The notes: generated from the letters alone by a model not told the origin. Shown: positions 6,901 to 15,013, numbered from the stretch's first letter. The stretch: 19,073 bases of DNA from an uncultured Eubacteriales bacterium (GCA_900540045.1 UQEF01000057.1:1-19073); one strand, 5' to 3'. Program-made: numbers and translations.

Positions 6901-8337
6901 TTATTTCTCCGTATCGTAGGCGCACTGGGCCAGCGCGGCGGTGATGGTCTTTTCGTAGGCCTCGTGGCCGTACTTGTCCACCTCGCCCTTGTCCTTGGGG
7001 CCGTGAGTGAGGCACCCCGCGCCGCCGATGCAGCCGCCCACGCAGGCCATGCCCTCGATGAAGTTCTCCTTGAGAAGGTTCTTCTGCTTCTTGAGCAGGG
7101 CCACGCGGCAGGCCTCGATGCCGTCGCAGGGGATGGGGTTGACGATGAAATCGCTGCCCTGCTCCTTGAGGGCCTGCTTCACCGCGTCGGTCAGGCCGCC
7201 GCTGCGCGCGAAGATGCGGCCAAAGTAGCTGGCATTGTCCAGCACGTCCTCGTCGAGGGAGGGCAGGTCGAGATCCTTGCTGTCAAACCACGCCTGCAGC
7301 TCCTCGAAGGTGAGCACGCAGTCGATCCAGGGGCGTACCTCCTCGCGCTGGAACTCCTGCTTCTTGGCCGTGCAGGGACCGATGAAGATGATCTTGGCGT
7401 CGGGGTCGGTGCCCTTGATGAAGCGCGCCACCTCGGCCATGGGGGAAAGGTTGTGGCTGACGAAGGGCCTGAGCGTGGGGAAGCTCTTTTCAATGTAGCT
7501 GACGAAGGCGGGGCAGCAGCTGGAGGTGAGGAAGCCCTTCTCTGCCAGCTCCCTGGCCTCGCGGTAGGAGACCATGTCCGCGCCCAGCGCCGCCTCCACG
7601 ACGCTGAAGAATCCCAGCTGCTTGAGGCCCATGATTACCTGCCCCAGCCTGGCATACACGAACTGGCTGGAGATGGAGGGGGCCACGACGGCGTAGACCT
7701 TGTATTTCTGGTTGTTTTCGCTGTCGCGGATGATGTGGATGGCGTCCGGCAGAAAGCTCTTGTCCTGAATGGCGCCGAAGGGACACTGATACACGCACGC
7801 GCCGCAGGCGATGCATTTGCTGCCGTCGATGTGGGCCACATGGTTTTCGCCCTGCTGGATGGCCTTGACCTTGCAGGCGCGCTCGCAGGGGCGCACATGG
7901 TTCTGAATGGCGCTGTAGGGGCAGACGGAGGCGCACTTGCCGCAGTTGACGCACTTGTCGGGGTCGATGTGGGCGTGATGGTTGTCGTCAAAGGAGATCG
8001 CGCCGCGCGGGCAGGCGCTGGAGCAGCGGTGCGCGATGCAGCCGCGGCAGTCGGGCCCCACGCGGTAGCCGCTGACGGGGCACTCGTCGCAGGCGATGCC
8101 GATGACCTCGATCACGTTGGGGTTTTTCCTGTCGCCGCCCATGGCGATCTTCACGCGCTCGGCCACGATGGCGCGCTCCTTGTAGATGCAGCAGCGCATG
8201 GTGCTCCTGGGGCCGGGGGAGATCACCTTGGGGATGTCCAGATAGCAGTCATGGAGCGTCCCGGCATAGTCGTGGCGCGCGACCTCCTTGAGCACCTTGT
8301 ACTTGAGCTTTTGAACGTAGGTGTCAAACAGCAGCAT
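6901..8337 (-). CDS. [FeFe] hydrogenase, group B-like, ferredoxin-type
   Basis: 478 residues, cytosolic. It should interconvert protons plus reduced ferredoxin and H2. The N-terminal part binds several Fe-S clusters: CxxC at 83-86, then a CX2CX4CX3C set (97-109) and two CX2CX2CX3CP sets (129-139, 175-185). The H-cluster domain has all ligands: TSSCCP (Cys274, Cys275), IGPCTAKKQE (Cys322, Lys325) and GMACVGGCIGGAG (Cys432, Cys436). Cys274 is the expected proton-relay residue, so activity is likely. The PAF and GPCTAKK variants fit the group B1/B3 lineage better than classic CpI-type group A. I start at ATG 8337, 10 nt after GGAGGA; the ATG at 8355 lacks a ribosome site. It is the last gene of the operon, 24 nt after the phosphatase. 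The accessory maturases HydE, HydF and HydG are not in the window. Confidence 0.88.
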   Translation of the reverse strand: MLLFDTYVQKLKYKVLKEVARHDYAGTLHDCYLDIPKVISPGPRSTMRCCIYKERAIVAERVKIAMGGDRKNPNVIEVIGIACDECPVSGYRVGPDCRGCIAHRCSSACPRGAISFDDNHHAHIDPDKCVNCGKCASVCPYSAIQNHVRPCERACKVKAIQQGENHVAHIDGSKCIACGACVYQCPFGAIQDKSFLPDAIHIIRDSENNQKYKVYAVVAPSISSQFVYARLGQVIMGLKQLGFFSVVEAALGADMVSYREARELAEKGFLTSSCCPAFVSYIEKSFPTLRPFVSHNLSPMAEVARFIKGTDPDAKIIFIGPCTAKKQEFQREEVRPWIDCVLTFEELQAWFDSKDLDLPSLDEDVLDNASYFGRIFARSGGLTDAVKQALKEQGSDFIVNPIPCDGIEACRVALLKKQKNLLKENFIEGMACVGGCIGGAGCLTHGPKDKGEVDKYGHEAYEKTITAALAQCAYDTEK

Positions 8338-8361
8338 AGACGATGATTCCTCCATCCGATT

Positions 8362-9534
8362 CTAGAAGTAGGAAAGGCGAACGTGCTTGCCCATTTTCCT
8401 GAGGCAGTCGGCCAGGCTGGTAATCAGCTGCTGCTTGATGCCGAAGGTGATGGGCAGGTTGGGGTTCTGGTGCGCGGGGTTGATGGCGCGGCCCACGAAG
8501 AAATTGACGTCGGTCGCGTTTTCAAACAGCTCGCGGGCGATCAGGCTCGCGCCGTCCTTCTGGGTGGCCCAGACGGAGGCCAGCTTCGCCTGATCCAGAA
8601 AGTCCTCGGCGTAGGTGAGCACCTTGGAGAGGGTAATCACGCCCTCGGTGGTCAGATCGACGCCCTTGATGCGGCTGATGGGCGGCACGTCGGGGTCGTG
8701 GTAGTCCAGCGAGGCGATGATGGGCTGGCCCAGGTAGCGGGAGACGACGTTGCTGGTGGTGCCGCCGCAGACGATCTTGGTGCCCTCTTTGGAAAAGAAG
8801 AGGTTCATCATGCGCACGTCGTCCTCCTTGTGCTCGGGCGGGCCGACCACGAGGTTCACCGGATGGCGGCTGCGCACGCGCACCACGGCCACGGTGGTAT
8901 CATCGCCCGGCGAGCCGCCGTAGAGGCGGTCGCACTCGTCGATAATCAGCCCGGCGGTGAACTTGGCGCTGTTTTCGGGCAGATAGTTGGCGATGGCGTA
9001 GTCGGCGATGGAGTCGCGCGTCCAGCCGAAGTTCATCAAATCGCCCACGCCCGCATACTCCGCGCCGTCGCTCATGGCGATGAACACATCGTCCAGCTCG
9101 ATGGGGAAGGTGCTCTCCCAGATGGTCTTGCCAGAAATCACGCGCGTGACTCTGGGATAGTCGAAGAGCTCGCCCTTGCGCAGCACGATGGTGGCGGGGT
9201 TGTCAAACTGGATGATGTGCGCGGTTTTGTTGTCCAGAATGCGGATGATGGTGAAGGTCGAATAGGCCACCTTGCGCACGCTGCACACCGGCAGGGTGCT
9301 TGCGATGGTGGAGACGCACTCCTCCAGCGGGATGCCGCCGGAAATCATGGTGCAGAGAATCTTGCTGGTGAGGGTGGAGAGGATGTTGGCCTTGACCCCG
9401 CTGCCCAGGCCGTCGGCCAGCACCAGCGTCAAATCCTCGTCCCCGCCGCCGGCCAGCTCCACCTTGTCGCCGCAGAGGGTTTCGCCGTGCTTGTTCATGC
9501 TGATGGAGCCGGTTTCAATCCACAGGTCATTCAT
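8362..9534 (-). CDS. PP2C/SpoIIE-type serine phosphatase of the hydrogenase cluster
   Basis: 390 residues. The N-terminal ~220 form a SpoIIE/PP2C domain that would dephosphorylate Ser/Thr on a partner protein. Metal-binding acidic motifs are LADGLGSG (Asp41), AMSDGAEYAG (Asp156) and SPGDDTTVAVV (Asp211, Asp212). The C-terminal ~170 residues are not recognised; they contain a GGTTSNVVSRYLGQ stretch and a helical end. The start ATG at 9534 overlaps the stop of the PAS-hydrogenase gene by 8 nt, so expression is tightly coupled. Such phosphatases are known next to sensory [FeFe] hydrogenases (for example the Hfs cluster of Thermoanaerobacterium) and are thought to pass on the hydrogenase signal. 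No anti-sigma kinase partner is present; the APH-type kinase upstream is the only kinase in the operon. Confidence 0.85.
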   Translation of the reverse strand: MNDLWIETGSISMNKHGETLCGDKVELAGGGDEDLTLVLADGLGSGVKANILSTLTSKILCTMISGGIPLEECVSTIASTLPVCSVRKVAYSTFTIIRILDNKTAHIIQFDNPATIVLRKGELFDYPRVTRVISGKTIWESTFPIELDDVFIAMSDGAEYAGVGDLMNFGWTRDSIADYAIANYLPENSAKFTAGLIIDECDRLYGGSPGDDTTVAVVRVRSRHPVNLVVGPPEHKEDDVRMMNLFFSKEGTKIVCGGTTSNVVSRYLGQPIIASLDYHDPDVPPISRIKGVDLTTEGVITLSKVLTYAEDFLDQAKLASVWATQKDGASLIARELFENATDVNFFVGRAINPAHQNPNLPITFGIKQQLITSLADCLRKMGKHVRLSYF

Positions 9535-11194
9535 GGGCCATCGCATCCTTTAGCTTGGTGAGGGCGATCTTGGTTTCGGCGGTGGTCTCGCCCAGGAGCG
9601 AAGCGATCTCCTGCACCACGCGCATCTGCTTTTCGATCACCTTGTCGGTGATCTCCACCGTCTGCCTGCGCAGCTCCGCGTCCTGGCCGCGCAGGGTTTC
9701 CTGCTCGGTCACGTCGCGCATGAGGGAGATCACGATGTGGTACTGCCGGTCGTAGAGGATGGTTTCGTCCACGTAAAGCTGGTAGTCGGCCAGGTAGTGC
9801 ATGCGTGTGGTGGTATGCAGGGCCGAGGTGATGATGTTCTGGTAATCGCCGGGGTTCAGGATGCGGACGATGTGCTCATGCAGGATGTCGTTTGCGTCCT
9901 TGAGCTTGAACATGCGCACCGCCGCGCGGTTGATCTGCTGCACCACCAGGTCCTCGTCCATGACGATGATGGCGTTGGGCGTGTTGTTGATGATGCTGTC
10001 GGAAAAGCTCTCGGCCTTTTCCTTCAGGAAGGGCAGGCACATCTCGATCTTGGCCTTGCCCTCCAGAATGGCGATGGCCTTGTCGCGGCAGGTGGGGTAG
10101 CCGCAGCTGCCGCAGTTGAGCTCCTTTTCGGGGCTGGTCTTGCCCATCTTGTAGAGCATGTCGCTTATGGCCTCGGACCCGAACTTGACCTTCTTGCCGC
10201 CCAGGAAGGGATAGTTGTGGCTGATGGTATCGGGGGCGGCCACGTCAAAGCGCTGGCCGCCCGCAAAGGTGTCCACGCGCAGGGCGCCCTTGAGGCGGCG
10301 CTCGGCATGCTCGCGGATGCAGGGGCCGTTGACGCAGCTGCCCTCGCAGGCGCTCATTTCGATGAAGACGTTGCCGAACTGGCTGTTTTCCAGCTCGTCG
10401 AACACGGCGCGGCAGTTGTCCACGCCGTCGATGGCGATGCGGCGGTATCCCTCCACGCGGTCGGTGGCCTTGAGCACGCCGCCGGTGGCGGGGTAGAGGC
10501 GCGCGCGCTTGCCGTCGCCGGGCGCTACGTGGTCGGTGGGCAGCTCGATATGCTCGGCGGCCAGCCAGTCGCGCAGCTCGTCATAGGTCAGCGCCACATC
10601 CGTGTAGGGGCTGTCGTCCGCCTCGGCCTTTTTGGCGATGCACGGACCGATGAACACCGTAAACGCCTCCGGGTTCTGCTCCTTGATGGCCTTGCAGTGC
10701 GCCTGCATGGGGGTGAGCACCTTGGCCAGATGGGGAAGCATGGTGGGATAGTACTTCTGGATGAGCATGTTGATGGAGGGGCAGCAGCTGGAGATGAGCA
10801 CGCGCTGCTTGCCCTCGCGCATGATGCGCGCGTATTCGTCGCTGACCATCTGCGCGCCCACGGCGGTTTCCTGCACCTCGGCAAAGCCCAGGCGCTTGAG
10901 GGCGTCGGCCATCACGTCCAGGGAGCGGATACGGAAATCCGCGATGAAGGACGGGGCCAGGCTGCACACCACATGCCTGCCGGCGGCGATGGCCTCCTTG
11001 ACGCGGGGCACGTCGTTTCGGACCTGCTTGGCCTTCTGGGGGCAGGCCACGAAGCAGTTGCCGCACAGGATGCACTCGTCGTGCACGATCTCGGCAGTGT
11101 TGTTGGCATAGGTGATCGCCTTGACCGAGCAGGTGCGGATGCACTTGTAGCAGTCCGCGCAGTTGTTTTCGTTGAGGTTGAGCACTTCAAGCAT
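9527..11194 (-). CDS. hydS: PAS-containing sensory-type [FeFe] hydrogenase
   Basis: 555 residues. Domains in order: two 4Fe-4S motifs (Cys12/15/18/22 and Cys41/44/47/51); an H-cluster domain with SSCCPS (Cys137, Cys138), IGPCIAKKAE (Cys185) and MSACEGSCVNGP (Cys283, Cys287); a further 4Fe-4S domain CGSCGYPTC...C (361-386); a PAS domain (~398-495); and a C-terminal coiled coil (~497-535). This order is that of the HydS/HfsB-type sensory hydrogenases, thought to sense H2 or redox state and signal through PAS. All four H-cluster cysteines remain, and Cys137 occupies the proton-relay position. ATG 11194 has GGAGG 9 nt upstream; an upstream TTG is rejected. The next gene, a phosphatase, overlaps it, which supports a signalling role. 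The symbol is assigned by architecture only. Confidence 0.87.
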   Translation of the reverse strand: MLEVLNLNENNCADCYKCIRTCSVKAITYANNTAEIVHDECILCGNCFVACPQKAKQVRNDVPRVKEAIAAGRHVVCSLAPSFIADFRIRSLDVMADALKRLGFAEVQETAVGAQMVSDEYARIMREGKQRVLISSCCPSINMLIQKYYPTMLPHLAKVLTPMQAHCKAIKEQNPEAFTVFIGPCIAKKAEADDSPYTDVALTYDELRDWLAAEHIELPTDHVAPGDGKRARLYPATGGVLKATDRVEGYRRIAIDGVDNCRAVFDELENSQFGNVFIEMSACEGSCVNGPCIREHAERRLKGALRVDTFAGGQRFDVAAPDTISHNYPFLGGKKVKFGSEAISDMLYKMGKTSPEKELNCGSCGYPTCRDKAIAILEGKAKIEMCLPFLKEKAESFSDSIINNTPNAIIVMDEDLVVQQINRAAVRMFKLKDANDILHEHIVRILNPGDYQNIITSALHTTTRMHYLADYQLYVDETILYDRQYHIVISLMRDVTEQETLRGQDAELRRQTVEITDKVIEKQMRVVQEIASLLGETTAETKIALTKLKDAMAHE

Positions 11195-11235
11195 GGGCAG
11201 CTTCCTCCAATGCAAAGGGATCAGAACAGGCCAAT

Positions 11236-11265
11236 GGGGCTGGCGTGAAAAAGCGCGTCAGCCCC
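11236..11265 (-). other. Strong hairpin between the ferredoxin and sensory hydrogenase genes
   Basis: GGGGCTG pairs with CAGCCCC, continued by GCG with CGC after a 2-nt bulge, around a T-rich loop. No T-run follows on the minus strand, so it is not a standard terminator. It may protect or process the operon mRNA. Confidence 0.5.
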
Positions 11266-11280
11266 GGATGGATCTCACGG

Positions 11281-11523
11281 TTATTTGAGTCGGGGGAGGA
11301 CCTCGTTTTTAAAGAAGGCTTTGGTGTCCTCGGGCCTCAGGGAGAAGGGCTCGTCGTCCACGGTGACGCACACGCCGTTCTGGCAGTTGCCCATGCAGAA
11401 CTTGCCCGCCAGCTCGATTTTGTCCTTGAGGCCGCTTTCCGCCACCAGGCGCTGAAGCTCCTCCACGATCTGGCGCGAGCCCTTGAGGTGACAGCTGGAA
11501 CCGATACAGATGGTGATCTTCAT
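11281..11523 (-). CDS. Thioredoxin-like [2Fe-2S] ferredoxin
   Basis: 80 residues, a compact NuoE/HydC-like thioredoxin-fold ferredoxin. Cluster ligands are Cys6 and Cys11 (CIGSSC) with Cys43 and Cys47 (CMGNC); Cys52 is an extra cysteine. The CX4C...CX3C spacing is that of the 2Fe-2S thioredoxin-like family. Its probable role is to carry electrons to or from the hydrogenase proteins encoded next to it. The usual length is about 80 residues when free-standing, so it is complete. GGAG lies 10 nt upstream of the ATG. It sits 69 nt after the kinase gene and 86 nt before the sensory hydrogenase, with hairpins but no terminator or clear promoter in either gap. Cytosolic. Confidence 0.85.
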   Translation of the reverse strand: MKITICIGSSCHLKGSRQIVEELQRLVAESGLKDKIELAGKFCMGNCQNGVCVTVDDEPFSLRPEDTKAFFKNEVLPRLK

Positions 11524-11592
11524 AACAGGTTTGCTCCTTTGCTGGGTTTTGATCGCCGTATCCTTACGCCCCGCGGCCGGGGCGCGAAACGC

Positions 11593-12342
11593 TTATTCGT
11601 AGTCCACCACGTTGACCCAGTGCAGGAGGAACTCGCGCTCCTCCGCGCGGCCCTTCACGCTCTGGCTGGCGGCCACGATGGGAATCCACTTCTGCACATA
11701 CTGCCGGGCGGTATCGCTCTTTTTGCAGAACAGGTGGAGGTAGCTTTCCGCCCCGTCGATGTCGCCCGCGAGCCAGAACAGCAGGTACGTGCGGGCCGCG
11801 TCGGCGCTGGCGTTGCCCTGCGTGGCGTGGGACCAGTCCAGGATGAAGGCTTCGCCGTCGTCGCGCAGGATGATGTTCTTGGGATCAAAGTCGCCGTGGC
11901 AGAGCTTCTTGTGGTTGGGCATGCCCTGCAATCGCGCGTGCAGCTCGTAGCGGGTGGTGGCGTCCAGACCGGTTTCGTCGATCTTGCGGTTCATCTTGTC
12001 CTTGAGCTTGCCCAGCAGCGGGCAGGTCTGCGCGTGCATTTTCAGCTGCAGATCCACGAACAGATCCATATATTCGTCACGCCGGTCGGGGTTTTCCTCC
12101 ATGAGCCGGGCGAGGGTTTTGCCGGGGATGAAATCGCTGACGATGGCCCACTTGCCCCCCACCGTGCACACCTCGTGCAGGCGGGGGATGTTGAGGGCGG
12201 TTTCCTCCACGCGGGCCTGGTTGAGCGCCTCGTTGAGGACGTCGGCCTTGCTGTAGTCGCTGTCAAACACCTTGATGGCCAGATGGCCGTCGCGGTAAAC
12301 GGTCTTGTTGGTACGGACCGCAATCACCTTGTCCAGTTTCAT
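11593..12342 (-). CDS. APH/choline-kinase-fold phosphotransferase
   Basis: 249 residues with a protein-kinase-like fold of the aminoglycoside/choline phosphotransferase type. Visible motifs are LAIKVF (candidate ATP-binding Lys24), LCHGDFDPKN (His149, catalytic Asp151, Asn156) and FILDWSHA (metal-binding Asp169). The substrate cannot be read from the sequence; relatives phosphorylate small alcohols, sugars, antibiotics or proteins. The ATG at 12342 is favoured because AAGGAGG lies 9 nt upstream and overlaps the adhE stop codon, which implies translational coupling to adhE. Its place between adhE and a hydrogenase-phosphatase module suggests a role in redox metabolism or signalling and argues against drug resistance. 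That role is inference. Confidence 0.8.
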   Translation of the reverse strand: MKLDKVIAVRTNKTVYRDGHLAIKVFDSDYSKADVLNEALNQARVEETALNIPRLHEVCTVGGKWAIVSDFIPGKTLARLMEENPDRRDEYMDLFVDLQLKMHAQTCPLLGKLKDKMNRKIDETGLDATTRYELHARLQGMPNHKKLCHGDFDPKNIILRDDGEAFILDWSHATQGNASADAARTYLLFWLAGDIDGAESYLHLFCKKSDTARQYVQKWIPIVAASQSVKGRAEEREFLLHWVNVVDYE

Positions 12343-12356
12343 GATAGCCGCCCTCC

Positions 12357-14972
12357 TTACTTGTTGGCCTCGGCGCCGTAGTAGGCGCGCAGGTACATCT
12401 GCTTGATTTCCTTCATCAGCGGATAGCGCGGGTTGGCGCCGGTGCACTGGTCGTCGAACGCCTGCTCCACCATCTCATCCAGACGATTCAGGAAGTCGTT
12501 TTCATCAATGCCATAGTCGCGGATGGTGGGCTTGATGCCGATTTTTTCCTTCAGCTCGTCAACAGCGCGGATGAGGTTTTCCAGCTTCTCGCCGTCATCC
12601 TTGCCGCCCAGGCCCAGCGCGTCGGCGACCATCGCGTAGCGCGACAGCGTGTGCGGATGGTCGTACTGCGGGAAGGTGCCCATCTTGGCGGGGACCTCGG
12701 CGGCGTTGAAGCGCAGGACCTCATCGATCATCAGCGCGTTGGCCACGCCGTGGGGCAGGTGGTGGAACGCGCCCAGCTTGTGCGCCATGGAGTGGCACAC
12801 GCCCAGGAAGGCGTTGGCAAACGCCATGCCGGCCATGGTGGCGGCGTTGGCCATCTTCTCGCGGGCCTCGGCGTCGTTGGGGCCGTCCGCATAGGCGCGG
12901 GGCAGATACTCGAAAATCATCTTCAGGCTCTGCAGGGCCAGGCCGTCGGTGTAGTCGGTGGCCATCATGCTGGCGATGGCCTCCAGGTCGTGCGTCACGG
13001 CGTCGATGCCGCTGGCGCTGGTCAGCCCCCTGGGCGCGTTCATCATCATGTCCGCGTCCACGATGGCCATCTTGGGCATGAGCTCATAGTCGGCCAGCGG
13101 GTACTTGACGCCGGTGTCCTGATCGGTGATGACCGCAAAGGGCGTGACCTCGCTGCCGGTGCCGGCGGTGGTGGGGATGGCGATGAAGTACGCCTTTTCG
13201 CCCATGCGGGGGAAGGTGTAGGTGCGCTTGCGGATGTCGCAGAAGCGCATGGCCATATCGAGGAAGTCCACGTCCGGATGCTCGTAGAGCACCCACATGA
13301 TCTTGGCCGCGTCCATGGCGCTGCCGCCGCCGATGGCGATGATGCAGTCGGGCTGGAAGGCGGTCATGGCGGCCGCGCCCTCCTTGGCGGAGGCGAGGCT
13401 GGGGTCGGGCGCCACGTCAAAGAAGGTGGTGTGGGTGATGCCCATCTCGTCCAGCCGGTCGGTCACGGCCTTGGTGTAGCCGTTGTGATAGAGGAAGCTG
13501 TCGGTGACGATAAAGACCTTCTTCTTGCCCAGCACCTCTTTCAGCTCGCGCAGGGCCACGGGCAGGCAGCCCTTCTTGATGTACACCTTTTCAGGCGCGC
13601 GGAACCACAGCATGTTCTCTCTCCTCTCGGCGACGGTCTTGATGTTGAGCAGGTGCTTCACGCCAACGTTCTCGCTGACGGAGTTGCCGCCCCAGGAGCC
13701 GCAGCCCAGCGTGAGGGAGGGGGCCAGCTTGAAATTGTACAGATCGCCGATGCCGCCCTGCGAGGAGGGGGTGTTGACCACGATGCGGCAGGTTTCCATC
13801 TTCTCGGCGAAGCGCATGAGCTTTTCGCGCTGGGTGTTGGGGTTGAGGTAGACGCTGGCGGTATGGCCGTGGCCGCCGTCCTCGATGAGGCGCTCGGCCT
13901 TGGCCATGGCGTCGTCAAAGTCCTTTGCGCGGTACATGGCCAGCACGGGGGAGAGCTTTTCGTGGGCAAACTCCTCGCTGAGATCGACGCTCTCGACCTC
14001 GCCGATGAGCACCTTGTAGTGCTCGTCGATGTCCAGACCGGCGAGCCTGGCGATCTTGTGCGCGGGCTGGCCGACGATCTTGGCGTTGAGGGAGCCGTTG
14101 ATGATGATGGTCTTGCGCACCTTGTCCAGCTCCTCGCCCTCAAGGAAATAGCAGCCGCGGGCGGCGAACTCGGCGCGCACTTTGCCATAGATGCTCTCGG
14201 GCACGATCACGCTCTGCTCGGAGGCGCAGATCATGCCGTTGTCAAAGGTCTTGGAGTGGATGATGGAGTTGACCGCGAGCAGAATGTCCGCGCTCTCGTC
14301 GATGACGGCGGGCACGTTGCCCGCGCCCACGCCCAGCGCCGGCTTGCCGCTGGAATAGGCCGAGCGCACCATGCCCGGGCCGCCCGTGGCCAAGGTGCAG
14401 TCGCACTCGCACATGATGAGGTTGGTCATCTCCAGGCTGGGCGCGTCGATCCAGGAGATGATGTGCTCCGGCGCGCCGGCCGCCACCGCTGCCTCCAGCA
14501 CGATGCGCGCGGCCTCGACCGTGCACTTCCTGGCGCGCGGGTGGGGGGAGATGATGATGCCGTTGCGGGTTTTCAGGCAGGCCAGCGTCTTGAAAATGGC
14601 CGTGGAGGTGGGGTTGGTGGTGGGAATCACGGCCGCGATCACGCCCAGAGGCTCGGCCAGGCGGGTGATGCCGTAGGCCTTGTCCTCCTCGATCACGCCG
14701 CAGGTCTTGACGTCGCGGTAGGCATTGTATATATATTCGGAAGCAAAGTGGTTTTTGATGACCTTGTCCTCCACCACGCCCATGCCCGTCTCCTCGACGG
14801 CCATCTTGGCCAGCGGCAGGCGCATCTTGCCCGCGGCCATGGCCGCCGCGAAGAAGATGCGGTCCACCTGCTCCTGGGTAAACTCGGCATACTTTTTCTG
14901 TGCGGCCCGCACCAGGGCAAGCTCTTCCTCCAGGCGTTCCACACGGTCCACAGGTTTGCGTGCATCAGTCAT
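12357..14972 (-). CDS. adhE: Bifunctional aldehyde-alcohol dehydrogenase AdhE
   Basis: 871 residues, full length for the family. It reduces acetyl-CoA to acetaldehyde and then ethanol with two NADH, and usually assembles into cytosolic filaments (spirosomes). The N-terminal CoA-acylating aldehyde dehydrogenase (~10-440) has the active cysteine in FDNGMICASEQ (Cys249). The C-terminal iron alcohol dehydrogenase (~455-870) has the NAD loop GGGSAMDAAK (548-557) and iron ligands Asp657, His661, His727 and His741, all present. I use ATG 14972, 10 nt after AAAGGAG; the open frame extends 22 codons further but without homology. Transcription is from a consensus promoter with a Rex-box-like site in the leader, so repression at low NADH/NAD+ is likely. 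It is the first gene of a six-gene operon. Confidence 0.95.
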   Translation of the reverse strand: MTDARKPVDRVERLEEELALVRAAQKKYAEFTQEQVDRIFFAAAMAAGKMRLPLAKMAVEETGMGVVEDKVIKNHFASEYIYNAYRDVKTCGVIEEDKAYGITRLAEPLGVIAAVIPTTNPTSTAIFKTLACLKTRNGIIISPHPRARKCTVEAARIVLEAAVAAGAPEHIISWIDAPSLEMTNLIMCECDCTLATGGPGMVRSAYSSGKPALGVGAGNVPAVIDESADILLAVNSIIHSKTFDNGMICASEQSVIVPESIYGKVRAEFAARGCYFLEGEELDKVRKTIIINGSLNAKIVGQPAHKIARLAGLDIDEHYKVLIGEVESVDLSEEFAHEKLSPVLAMYRAKDFDDAMAKAERLIEDGGHGHTASVYLNPNTQREKLMRFAEKMETCRIVVNTPSSQGGIGDLYNFKLAPSLTLGCGSWGGNSVSENVGVKHLLNIKTVAERRENMLWFRAPEKVYIKKGCLPVALRELKEVLGKKKVFIVTDSFLYHNGYTKAVTDRLDEMGITHTTFFDVAPDPSLASAKEGAAAMTAFQPDCIIAIGGGSAMDAAKIMWVLYEHPDVDFLDMAMRFCDIRKRTYTFPRMGEKAYFIAIPTTAGTGSEVTPFAVITDQDTGVKYPLADYELMPKMAIVDADMMMNAPRGLTSASGIDAVTHDLEAIASMMATDYTDGLALQSLKMIFEYLPRAYADGPNDAEAREKMANAATMAGMAFANAFLGVCHSMAHKLGAFHHLPHGVANALMIDEVLRFNAAEVPAKMGTFPQYDHPHTLSRYAMVADALGLGGKDDGEKLENLIRAVDELKEKIGIKPTIRDYGIDENDFLNRLDEMVEQAFDDQCTGANPRYPLMKEIKQMYLRAYYGAEANK

Positions 14973-14995
14973 GCTGACCCAGCTCCTTTCTGATT

Positions 14996-15013
14996 TCGTT
15001 AAAAGTTTAACAT
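14996..15013. promoter_or_regulatory. Rex-box-like operator in the adhE leader
   Basis: On the minus strand it reads ATGTTAA-ACTT-TTAACGA. Compared with the clostridial Rex consensus TTGTTAA-N4-TTAACAA, it differs at one base in each half. It lies about 30-50 nt downstream of the predicted transcription start and 23 nt before the ATG. Rex (a redox-sensing repressor) commonly controls adhE in Clostridia. No rex gene is in the window. Confidence 0.75.

Noticed and set aside
6793..8346. Long plus-strand open frames opposite both hydrogenases, the phosphatase and hisF/hisH
   Set aside because: Each is opposite a gene with clear catalytic motifs and has a compositional, non-protein-like translation.
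11593..12342. Aminoglycoside resistance gene
   Set aside because: The HGD and DW motifs are shared by the whole APH/choline-kinase fold. Coupling to adhE and native base composition argue against a resistance gene.
12651..14993. A 780-codon plus-strand open frame opposite adhE
   Set aside because: Same artefact: high-GC codon use in adhE removes antisense stops. The translation is His/Gly/Val/Asp-rich with no known fold.
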